64,000 nucleotides of DNA from Burhinus oedicnemus (taxonomy: Eukaryota; Chordata; Aves; Charadriiformes; Burhinidae): assembly GCA_008921705.1 (NCBI GenBank), contig VFFE01007013.1, positions 832,722 through 896,721 on the forward strand. The letters are read 5' to 3'. The notes under the pieces are model-generated. The model did not search any database and had not been told where the DNA came from. It saw only the letters and a program-made list of their open reading frames with translations. Both the position numbers and the translations under genes were made by a program. Below are positions 1-10,400 of the stretch, piece after piece. The first letter of the stretch is position 1, and each line of letters starts with the position of its first letter.

Positions 1-2690
1 TCTTCCCTTCAGAGCAGTGATTTACAAGATAGGTCTTGCCCTGTTGGAAAGATATCCACTTCCATTCCCACTAAATTTAAATTAATGCCTGGAAACCTAG
101 TTGAATCCAGCTGACTGATGAATTTCATACTTAGCTGAATCCGGACTGATTTGAAAAAATGAGTATGGGCACCTGTTCTTCGGTATCTGAAAAGCTTTGA
201 GCATTCTTCCCTAGTTTTCTTGAAATTTCTAGAGGTTATGAATATATAGGGACTTTGTTATTTACATCAAAGGGCTTGGAATGTGGCTTGCTTTTTCCAT
301 TTCTTAATTTAAGTAACAAATTTAATAATATATTTATAGATATATATTTAGTTAATTTAGACAGTCTACTTACAGCCTGGTCCTTTAGGTCCTGAGTGCC
401 TCTCTTCAACACCACACATGTCCATTTATTTCAATAAGAGCTGAATGATACTTGCATGAGGTCATCATATTGTGTTTTTTATTGTCATGGATTTTCTTTG
501 TGTGTCTCATCAGTTTATTTTGTTCTCTTTGTAATCCTCCCTTATTCAAAGCAACTCTGGTGGAGAATACTCCGCCAATGACTTAGAAATTTCTGTTCTT
601 TCCTGTGTAAGAGAAACACAGGTGGATATTTTTTGTGGGGTTTTTTTGTTTTTTTCTTAAAAGAGTATCTGTCACAGCCGAATACTAACACAATACACCA
701 TCTTACAGCTCACAGTGAAGTAAAAGACAAGAGGAGGGAGGTATCTCTTGAGTGCACACAAGAGAGAACATCCAAAAAAGTTATAATTGGGGGGTGGTGG
801 TGGTGGTGCTATTGCTGTCACTGAAGTTAACAGTCAGTTAATAGATTCAGAGCCCAGTTAAATATACCATAAATTCTGAGTTGTATAAAGCATTTTGGAG
901 AAGGAGGCTGTTTGAAGTGTGAATTAACACGGCCTCCCATACATTTTGATGAATAGTCCAGACCCACCTATAATTTTATCAAATATCTTAGGGGTGAGAA
1001 AAATTATATTCTACTTGTCCAGTTTTTGGGGTGATCTTGCAAAACCTGCTGACTTGATATTTTTACAAATTTGGTACCATCCATGAAACAGGACACATCA
1101 GGGCTAAGGCTCCATGGTGGCATATATGCAGAATAGCAGGAGGAGAGATGTGAATTGTAACCTAAGTGTTCTCCGCAGCGTATGTATCCCCAGCAAGAAA
1201 ACTAAAAGGTAACTAGGGCAGTCCGTGGTAATAAGAAGAGGAAATGCAGGATTGACTTGTTATTAGAAATTATGGAGCTGCTACCAGTTTGTGTTTCTCC
1301 ATGTCAGCTTGATCCTGCATGGATGGGTGGGTGGACGTCAGCGCTCCTGTGTTTGTGCATGAGGCTGCCTATGCAGGTGTGTCCATACACTGCATATATA
1401 CATCTGAGCAGACTGCGTGTTTCTCTGTGGCTGTGATTTTACCCATTTTGTGTCTGTGTGGTATCTACATGATGTTCTACCAGCTTTCCATGAAATTATC
1501 TGTTAGAGCTTTTCCTGTGGCCCCAATGGCCATTTGCTTTTGGGCCTGGGAGGGTTGAAACACCAGGAGGGTGGGTGACCAAAACAACCAAAAAGGACTG
1601 TCTTTTATCAGTTTCTTGTGAAATTGCAGATTGCTTTCTGATCTTTTAAAAACATTTCCTTACAAATGTCTTCAGGAATTATCAGGGATGAAGAATTTCT
1701 TAAAGGCTGCATAAAGATGGAAAAAGGAAACGCTGTGAAGAAGGCAAACATTGGGGTTTTTTGGTGTTTGTTTTTTTCCTTAACCTAATTTCCTGAAATC
1801 AAGTGCTAATAAAACTGCTTCCAACTTCAAAACCAGTAAATGTAAGCTCATCTGAAGCCCAAGGCAGAGCAAATGCCATGCTCTGTAGAACAGTTTAAAA
1901 TCCAGTCTTGGGGGTCGATATGTCATTTCAGTTTTTACTTTAAAAAACCCCAGCCTTCCCTGTGAGATAGGATTAAATCCTCCCAAACAATTCTAAGGTT
2001 TGAGCTGTGGAAAAAGATTTATATTAATCTACTCTTTACAAGATGCTCTGTTTTAATACAAGACAAGCCCTAACACTAGGACACACTGCTAGCAGTCGTG
2101 TGTCGATAGACAGTATTTAAAAAAAACTCAACCAAGGTGGTGTGGCTCATGAAGTACTACCTGCAGAGAGCTCCTGGGCACTGGGAGGGCTTCTGCTCAC
2201 TGGGAGCAGGAGCATCAAGGGCTGCTCCTCCCTGGTATTTCTTGCCTTAGCCACCTCGTTTTGCACAGCTGTTAATTTAGAAGAAATGAAATTTCAGGTG
2301 TGCATTTCTTCTTCACCCCTTCTGCTGCGTAAAGAGGTAGAGTAACTGGAAAAGATTGGCAGGTTAGAGGCAGGACCCCGCAGGAGAGAAGAAAATGTGA
2401 AAATTCCCTGTACTGTTCCCGACCAAGGTGTAGTGTTCATACATGAACATGTGGGACAGCAAGACGGCTGCTCCTCTCACCCTCTTTTGTTCCCTCCACC
2501 CCACCTTCACATGTCCAGGGAGGGAATGACAAGGGCTTGTAGCTGCTCCACTGCAGTACACAAGCGCCCCATGGTGATCTCCACACTAAATCATTTGCAG
2601 GCAACAGGCAAAAGAGAAGAGCTGAGTTTATCCCAGTTCTCCTAATTTTGCGCTCTGTGGCCCTGTTTACCTTCCTTTTCCTGAAACAGC
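1..2690. other. Non-coding DNA upstream of DKK2
   Basis: I see no gene here. The sequence is AT-rich to average in composition, and its short open frames have no recognisable protein features. It includes an AT-rich patch at 317-360 and T-rich or G/T-rich tracts at 633-656 and 1752-1778. A pair of TCF/LEF-like heptamers lies at 253-259 (CTTTGTT) and 266-272 (ATCAAAG). GC content rises sharply from about 2690. Distal regulatory sequence for DKK2 may lie here, but nothing in the bases proves it. Confidence 0.7.
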
Positions 2691-3345
2691 GTTTTGGCGC
2701 TGCAGCAGGGAGATGCGAGTGCCTCGGAGCGCGCGGGTGTAGTTAGCAGCACCTGGGTGTTCCACAGCAATCAGGGGTGCGCTCATGCCAAGGGAACTGA
2801 GAAGATGAATACGAACTCGGTCTCTCGGGGTGCTGGTGGCACTGTGGCACCGAGGAGCGCCACGTTTAGGAGCAGCGCAGCATTAGTGGCCGGACATGTT
2901 CTGCACCTGGGCAGTGGACTTCGCAGGCTCGGGCGTAAGATTTGGCCCGATTTGCGTGGCAGCCCCCGTGCTTTCGCGGCAGCGCAGGACTGACGTGCTC
3001 GCCACTTCTACGCACTTCGGGGAGCCGCAGCACCTCCACACACGCTTCAGCTTGGCAGCGCCCTTCGGGGAGCCCGGTGCGGAAAGCCTGCCGGCAGCCG
3101 TCCCCTTCGGCGGGACTTCACCTCCCCCTCCGGGCTGGGCGCCGGGGCGGCAGCGAGGGGCAGGCACGAGCGTGCCACGCGTGTGCGGGGCCGTGCGTGG
3201 CCGTGCTGCGCCCCGGGCAGACCCCGGCTGAATAGAGGGGGAACCCGCCAGGCTGGGGAGAGGGCGGCCCCCGGGGAGGTGGGATGTGGGTGGGGGGACG
3301 GAGGGGGCCGAGAGTCGCTGCGCAGCCTGTCCCTCCGCTGGGCTG

Positions 3346-3410
3346 GGGGCGGAGGGAAGGGACACCCGCTGCCGGCGGCTATAATAACGAGGGGGGCAGC
3401 GAGAGGCTGC
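3346..3410 (+). promoter_or_regulatory. DKK2: Predicted DKK2 core promoter (GC box, TATA-like element)
   Basis: A GC box (GGGGCGGAG, 3346-3354) is followed 25 bases later by TATAATAA at 3380-3387, an AT-rich island inside otherwise very GC-rich DNA. Usual TATA spacing would put transcription start near 3405-3415, giving a leader of about 825 nt. The lack of any ATG from 3287 to 4234 fits this placement. The start site is inferred; other starts within the CpG island are possible. Confidence 0.5.
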
Positions 3411-3561
3411 CGGAGACCCCCGAGTGCGAGGGGGAGCAGCGCAGGGAGCCTGCCGGGGGGGCTGCCCCTCTGTGTCCCGGCGCTCCCGCCGCGGGTGGGG
3501 ACCAGCCCCGGGGCTCCCGCCGCCTGGTGCCCAGAGCCCCTCGCCCCGCACCGGCCGGGCT

Positions 3562-3585
3562 GGAGGAGGAGGAGGAGGAGGAGGA
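3562..3585 (+). repeat. (GGA)8 microsatellite in the leader
   Basis: Eight perfect GGA units in the GC-rich part of the predicted 5' UTR. Such purine runs can form G-quadruplex or triplex structures in RNA or DNA. Confidence 0.9.
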
Positions 3586-3663
3586 AACCGAGCGCTTTCA
3601 CTCCTGCTGGCTGCAGAGGCTGAGGCGAAAGACAGAAAAAGGAGGAGGGGAATAAAAAGTAAA

Positions 3664-3702
3664 GGGGGGGGGGGGGGGGGGGNNNNNNNNNNNNNNNNNN
3701 NN
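3664..3702. other. G19 homopolymer followed by a 20-N assembly gap
   Basis: Nineteen consecutive G bases (3664-3682) run directly into 20 N (3683-3702), then GA-repeat sequence resumes. The gap lies inside the predicted DKK2 leader, and the missing length is unknown. Homopolymer G in GC-rich avian promoters is a common cause of sequencing dropout, so 20 N may be only a placeholder. Confidence 0.95.
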
Positions 3703-4138
3703 GAGAGAGAGAGTGAAAGAAAACTAAGCCCAGCTTTTGCCGGTGCTGCTTGGATTGGATCTGGTTTGAGTTTCCTCTCTGCTGGCTTGTGCAGCAAGAG
3801 AGGAGGAGTGGGGGGAAGTAACTCACTCTTCCTCTGAAGCTTAAGCAAACGTGCTGGTGGCTGCACTGGTGGGGAGCTGCCCTGGGTGCAGTTGCCTCGG
3901 AGCTTCTTGCTCTCAGTCACTAAAGAATTGCCTGGACTTCTTGAGGACCTGGAGGAAAAAAGCCATCGCTTCACAGACCCGATAGTTGCTCAGTGCCTAT
4001 AGACTTGACACGGTGTTTTTTTACCTAGGGGATTCTTTTTTATTATTATTTTTCTCCTGTGTCTCTGAGAACAGCAGTTCCTTGAGTGTGGCATTGAAAT
4101 CCATTGCTTTGTTAACAACTTTGGGAGATATTTTTAAA

Positions 4139-4209
4139 AACTTTGTTTCCCTCTCTTTTATTTTCTTTGCCTTATAAAAAAAAAAAAAAAGAAAGAAAGA
4201 AAGAAAAAA
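4139..4209 (+). repeat. Pyrimidine tract followed by A15/(GAAA)n tract before the start codon
   Basis: A T/C-rich stretch (4139-4174) is followed immediately by 15 A (4176-4190) and GAAA repeats (4191-4209). The two halves are roughly complementary (TTTCTTT against AAAGAAA, and poly-T against poly-A), so the RNA could fold into an A-U hairpin ending about 25 nt before the AUG. The A and GAAA runs are likely variable in length. Confidence 0.8.
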
Positions 4210-4234
4210 GATAATCCTTTTGGGGGGAGGGGAG

Positions 4235-4492
4235 ATGATCGTGCTGATGTGGAATAAGTGCTCCTGCTGTCTCCTCTTACTAGCCGCGGTCCTGATCGTG
4301 GAGAGCTCCCAGCTAGACAGCTCCAGCTCCAAGGTGAACTCCATCAAGTCCACCCTGATGGGGGAGGCTCCAACTCAGGCAACCAACAGATCTGCAGGCA
4401 TCCACCAGGGACTGACGCTTGCTAGCAGTAAGAAGGGCAAAATGCTAGAGCAGATGGGAAAACCTCCCAAGCACTATCACCGGCAAGGAGAG
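4235..4492 (+). CDS. DKK2: DKK2 coding exon 1: signal peptide and N-terminal region
   Basis: Encodes residues 1-86. The ATG at 4235 is the first AUG of the leader and has G at -3. The N-terminus is a signal peptide with core CCLLLLAAVLIV and a likely cleavage near ESSQ (23-26). NSIK (35-38) is the short LRP5/6 first-propeller-binding motif of the family. KKGK lies at 67-70. In mammals the exon ends after a Gln equivalent to Gln73, followed by a GT donor. Here the two bases after CAG (4454-4455) are AT, and the first plausible donor is GAG|GTAGGA at 4493. It is phase 0, matching the acceptor at 43712. The exon therefore gains 13 residues (MGKPPKHYHRQGE). The reading frame itself would stay open to a stop at 4562-4564 if unspliced. 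The mammalian comparison is from memory. Confidence 0.93.
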
Positions 4493-7400
4493 GTAGGACA
4501 TCGCTTCATTGCTCGAGTGTCTGTCTGTCTGTCTGTCTGTGTGCTATATGCAAATAATTGCTAGTCCTCCCCTCACATTGTTTTCAAAGCTTTACTGTGT
4601 TAAATTAATTCATTTGCTTCACTGGGGTTGTCTGGGACAACATCATCTCGTAATTGATGTTAAGAACCGTGCAAGTGGGATTTAGAAGGTTTTAAACCTT
4701 TCATTTTTCTCTGTAAGATTAATAAGTGATAGAAGAAAGAGTAATCTAAGAAAATATCCTCTTTAGAATTTCTTGTTTGACTCCTTTGAAGGGCTGCTAG
4801 AAGTAAAGGAAGAAATTTCTTGTTAACTCTCAGACACTAAATGAATTGAATTTGAATAGGTGAGGGAAATTTGAGCATGAAGTGAAAACTGTGTTTACAG
4901 TGGTGAAACAAACTTGGTTTTAAAAATCACACCCAGCAAGCTGATCTCTGATATCTTTCTCCATTGTGAGAATAAAAAAGCATGCTGTCCCAATGGTATA
5001 GTTTAGGGCATATTCATTTGCTTAATATGATAGAAAATAAATTCTAGGTTTCTTGTCCAGAATACACTCCAGTGGTTGTGGAAGTTTTGTTTGGTTATGT
5101 CCAGTTGAGATAAGCAGGGAGTAACAGCCCTGAATATGAAGTCTGAGTGTAAGGAAGAAAGAAAAGGTTATAGAAACTTTATGAAAAAAAGACCCTGACT
5201 TGCTTATGCAGTCATCTTTCCTCTCTGTCTTGATTGGAAACTTGGAAGTCTGATAGAAAATTATCTTCATTCAACTATCTTTGTGGTAAACTATAAAGCA
5301 GCATTTTAAGCCATCCATCCTCTACTTCCCTATCAAGTCTCAACTTGGATGGTATGAATGTTGTGCATTGTGGTGTTGAAGGAGGTAGACTTCTTCAGAC
5401 AATATAGATTTTATACTATTAGGTATTATTACTACCTCCAAATACAGCTGCTTTTCATAAGCAACAAACGGTATAGCAGCAAGGCAGCTGCCAACAGTCA
5501 GCACTAAAAATGCAAAATACTCAATGCCTGAATGGTCTGTGTCTTGCCTACATTTTCTGAAAAGCAGCAGAGAAGATGCAAGTTCAAGCAATCCACTGAA
5601 TTTCCTAAAGTGTTTCACATCAGCTTCCTAATAATTGAATGTTATCATTTGGTTTTGTGTGCAGGCGTAATAACAGTAGTTGTAGTTTTGGTTTTCGCAT
5701 GCGAGAAATTTGTTTTTAAACTCCTCCAAGCTTTCTTTCCTTAGCCACTCAGTTGTTTTATAATTTACCCAGGTCACCTCTCCTTACCTCTGAGCAAGTT
5801 TAGTAACAGATGCTGTGCTGAAGTTTTATATTACTAAAGTACTGTGCTCTTTCCTAGTGCACATTGTAACAATTACTATGTTAAATCACCTTGAGGAAAT
5901 ACAGGAGCATGATAGGCTTTCTTATGCATTCTCCTTGGGTTTTCTTTTGTTTTCTGTGTATTCACAAAAAGTCAGTATATAGGACCTATTTTCCCACTGA
6001 ATGTTATCTCAGTCTCATGAGTTTCAGTGCGAGTACTCGTGGTACCGTGCTGTACAGCCCCAAACATGATACATAATTTTTGCCTTTTGAGCAAAAAAAG
6101 TCTTTACACTTTTCCTTATGTACAACATCCTTAGCATTTCCACGTGTATTCAGCACGATGTTGAAAATGATTGATTATAATTTACCCGGTTCCTGGAAAA
6201 CAAGTTGAACTGCCCACTGGTTGCATTTGCAAGACTTGTCCCTTACTTGCCAACCTGGATTTTTTGCTGGGGACTTCTAGTTACTGACACGAACTGGCAA
6301 GGTACGCTTCAAGTCATAGACAACACTGTAAGTATCTGTAATGGTAGAAGAGGTGGCACACACGTTAAGATGTCCTGTTTGTAGCACAAGCAAAGACCCC
6401 TGGAGAATCAGTGACTTTGGCTCCCAGGAGCAAAGCCTGACCTCCCGTCACGGGCTGTCGGTGCTGATTTCTCCCTCTCTCCCTGGGACTCTGTCCCCAG
6501 CTCCTGTGCGGTCTCACGCTGATGTAGTCCATGAAAATGACTCAGATTTGCTACCAATAATTGTAGATGTTACTTTTGGCCATCTGCAGGAAGCAACACA
6601 ATTAACGCACAATTACAGTAAAAAGAAAAGAAAAAAAAAAGTTACTTTTGTGATAATGCTTTATCTTTGGCGATACTTCCAGTTGCAGGTTTGGTAAGCT
6701 GCTGCATTTTTTAACAGTGGTGTCGCACATCCCAACCAGTTAAGACATGACATTTTCAGAATTTTTTTTAAAGCACTCTCTCATTAGGTTACTACCTGAT
6801 TTGTTTAGATTATGGGACTTTGTGCTCAGGTTTTGCATACCATTTACTAAAAGAACAAGCCTATGCTTTTCTTTCTAAAACAATCTCTTCCATAAGTGAA
6901 ATTTATAATGTGTCAAAAGTAGGAGTGCCTTTTATATCTCGGTAACGTTAAATGGTGAGTTGAGTGTCTTGTTTACAACTAGGAAATAGTTTTAGTGAGG
7001 ACCAATGATATACAGCTTAAAGGAAAGCTAATAGAATTTTGCTGTTGCAGTTGTGACAGCTCTGAGCTGTGTGTTCAACTCCCTGCAGATACACATAGTG
7101 GAAATCAGAGAACTCTTGAACTGATGAAAGGACCATCAGCCAGCAACCTATTTACTTATTTAGCTTGGTAGACTAATGCACTTTCAGAACGTTTCTTTAA
7201 TATGTTAATGTAACATTTTCAATTATGTTAATTCTCAAGACTAGGAACAACTTGAGAGTCTTTAATCAGCAATAAATCAACGGATACAATAGTTCATGGC
7301 TTATCTGGAGTGTTGATGTACTTCAGCTGGTAGTTAGTGCTTCTGCCCAGAAAGGGAAGATCCAGCACTCCTTTGTCAGGCAAAGTTCCAGTTCAAATTA

Positions 7401-10400
7401 ATGAAAATACTCACATGAGCAAAGCAAGCTGATCCGGCTTGCTGGAGGGACTGGCGGGGCAAATGTGGATTTTAGTAAGACTTACATTTTTATGTCTTTC
7501 TGAGGACTATTATTTATTTTCTGTTCTTATTCCCTTTACTGCCTTGGATCAGCAGAGAATGAGAAGCACTGACGTGCTAAATCGGTGAGATTTCTCTGTC
7601 TTCACTGTTCTTCACTGTCACTCCTGTTTTCCCCTTCCTGCAAACTGTTAATGTTTTTCCAATTTCACAGAGAATCGGAAAGTATCTACAGCATTTGCAC
7701 AAGGGAAAAATATGTTCAGAAATAAGAATGTACAGTGTATGTTAGACTACGTTACTTTTTTGGGGGTCAGTACTACATACTGGCTGCCATCAATTTCCTT
7801 TCAAAACTTGATTTAGAGAAATGGCTTCTAGGAACAGTAGCCTCTCTAGGAAATTGTTCTGGACATATAATCTCTCTAAATAAATACAATACGGTGAAGA
7901 GAGTCCTAAATGAAAAAGACCAGATTAGCAACGATGGTGGATTAATTTTTCTGCATGTTAGATACAGCTTCCACTGTGCTAGGGCAAGCTCTCCTGTGTG
8001 ACTGCTCTCGCTCAGCTATAGGGATGCAACTTGAATGGGAAAATCTCATGTACCGTAGCTGTGATTGAAAGGCATATCCTTTCCATAGATTCCTGGATGA
8101 TGGTACTGTAGCCTCTTCAATTCACTATCTTTTTGACTTCTTGCCTCTGGGTTATAGTCCCCTCTCTTCTCTGAGGCATATCCCCTCCGTCAAGTGCTGG
8201 GGTTTGCACTCCTTTGTACTCAACCGCCTTTAATGATCTGGTGGGCTGAGACCTACCAAATTTTATTTCCAGCCATTTTCCTTCTTTAATCTGTGGGCGC
8301 TATTATCTTCTGCCCTTTCCAAGTCCTGGCCACAAGCCATTGTTTCGGCTCTTTCCCCAGCAAGTCGTGTCTCTCGTTCCCTTTGCTGCTGCATAGCTGG
8401 TTGGGTTTGTGCTTCCCACTGGGACCGTCCCTCCCACTTCCCCCACGCACGCCATGGGAGCAGCAGCAATGAAGAGAACTGGGACAGCCAAGAGGGGACT
8501 GGCACAACTGTGGGGCTGAATAAGAGATAATGAGGTCTGGAAAAGGGAGAGAGGAGTGAAAAGCTGGGACAAGTTTTAACACTGCAGAGGCACGATAGAC
8601 AGATATCAGCTAAGCCTTTGTATTCCAAATGTACTCAGTTTAATTTTAAAAACGTATTTTTTTTTAAACTCTATCACAGCTTGAGCTAAGAGGCTTGAGA
8701 CCACAGAAGCCAAACCAAAAAGTCATTAATCCAAATGGCTAAGTTGACACTGATCTCATACCTAGCTGCGCATGGACATACATGTGTTTCTTGAACAGGA
8801 CATAGTTACCCACAAAGACTTGCTAGAAAATGCTTGGATGATGCTTGTAGCAAGTAAAACAGCATGAGATGTAGTAATTGACTGCAGTGCCCTGAGAATG
8901 TTACAATAAAATGTACCAAAGACACCAAAAATGTAACCACAATATCTTGAATAGCTAGCAACCAAGACAGTATAAACTATTTCTCCATGGGATTAAAAAT
9001 AAATTAATTACAACACTTAGAAATTACATCCAGCAATGGCTTTTTTTTTTTTTTTAAGATAAAAAAATAAATACAGAATTGCTAAATCTGCAGAGGTCAT
9101 CAGAGAATGTATTTTTTGCTCTTGCTGTTTGCTGTTAGGAATCTGGGAGACATACTGGTTTACTGGCAGCATTCTTGCTAAATAGCTGAATGGCTTGTCT
9201 CTTGATTGCAAAAATGGGTTGCAGAGTATTATCTCCTTCCTGGGTCATGCTTTGTGTCCCCTTCAATTTGTTATTATTATTTGACTTCTTAATACAGAGC
9301 AAAAGCCCCTATAAAGTGGCTTTACTACAACTATTTCCTATTAATGTTGCAACAATGCCTAGAAAATTTCCAGGATGCTGACGTGCTATCGGGTGTGCGA
9401 ATACTTAGGAAGAGTTAGTTACTGTCTAGAAAGTCTGTCAGAGTCTAAGGACAGCACAAAAGATGATGAAGCATGGTTACGTTTTGCTCTCAGAAAAACC
9501 AGCCTGATTAACTCATTATGTTTGATTAACTGATGCTTTGCAGATGCAAATATAGCACAAGTTTAATTTTGATTTTAATTATCTCAACACCGGATGTATC
9601 TTGCAAGCACTTCATATCTCATGGTTTGTCAGTTGAGCCTTTGGTCCTTTTACAGTTGTACTTACAAATGCCTCACCCTGGAAATGTCGTTCAGGAGGAA
9701 TTTAACTCCACAAAGGAGGAGCCCCGTAAAGCTCCTGCTTCTGTTTGTTTTTCAAACATTGCCTTCCTCTTTGGGTTTTGTGTATTTGAGATATTTTTTG
9801 AGTGTATCCAAAAAAATTTTATGTATATGTAAAACCATTAATTTGGAGAACACCTTCAAAGCAGAGACCCTTCCCTTCCCCCTTGGACTTGCAGAAGTCC
9901 CTGCCAAGCTCCTACTACCCTGACGTGCGCGCGTTGCTCATGGCTGGCAAGAGTCAGGGTGCAATGGGCCAGACTTGGAGCCAGCAGCCCTCACTTGGCC
10001 CATCGTTGGCAGATGGCTTGTCACCACGTCCCACCACAGTGCTAGGGGGCTTTGTGTCAGTGTTGGCACTGCGGTCAGGAGATATTTATGACAGATCTGA
10101 GGACCTGAAGTTTGTATGACACTACAGAAATGGGTAAGAAAAACAGAAGCCGCCTCTCTGCTTTTCCTGCATTGGTAAAACTCCCAAGTGTATTTAGATT
10201 TTTTTAATTTAATTTTTTTTAATAGAGAACTGAGGATAATTCTTTGGAAATCTTTGTCTTTCAGTGCTATGTTTTAGGTTGTGTTTCTGGTACCTTTAGG
10301 TTGACAACAGCTTCTATAAGCTTCATATCCATGGAACTGAAAGGCCCATACAAAAGCCAAGAAGATCAGAAGGTTTTTTACTTTTTTAAAATTAATTTTG

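Larger units (their letters stand above)
2690..3640. promoter_or_regulatory. CpG island over the DKK2 promoter and leader
   Basis: GC content and CpG density are far above the rest of the window, most strongly from 2930 to 3550. GGGGCGG-type GC boxes occur at 3144-3150 and 3346-3354. The long overlapping open frames on both strands here come from high GC content and lack of stops; they do not resemble proteins and cover the promoter. The boundaries are judged by eye. The island sits directly upstream of exon 1, as expected for a developmental signalling gene. Confidence 0.75.
3410..4234 (+). other. DKK2: DKK2 5' untranslated region (approximate)
   Basis: Predicted leader between the TATA-like element and the initiator ATG. 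Its visible sequence contains no ATG, so the DKK2 start at 4235 is the first AUG. It contains a (GGA)8 run, a 19-G homopolymer, a 20-N gap, a pyrimidine-rich stretch and, just before the start codon, an A15/(GAAA)n purine tract. I saw no convincing splice-site pair within it, but a leader intron cannot be excluded by eye. Confidence 0.55.

Noticed and set aside
2883..3974. Long Pro/Arg/Ser-rich open frames (up to 363 codons) on both strands
   Set aside because: They arise from stop-poor, CpG-rich promoter sequence, cross the N gap and have no domain pattern. The DKK2 promoter and leader explain the region.
4212..4217. TAATCC bicoid/PITX-type site just before the start codon
   Set aside because: PITX2 is reported to regulate DKK2 in eye tissue, but a single six-base word in the leader has no weight alone.
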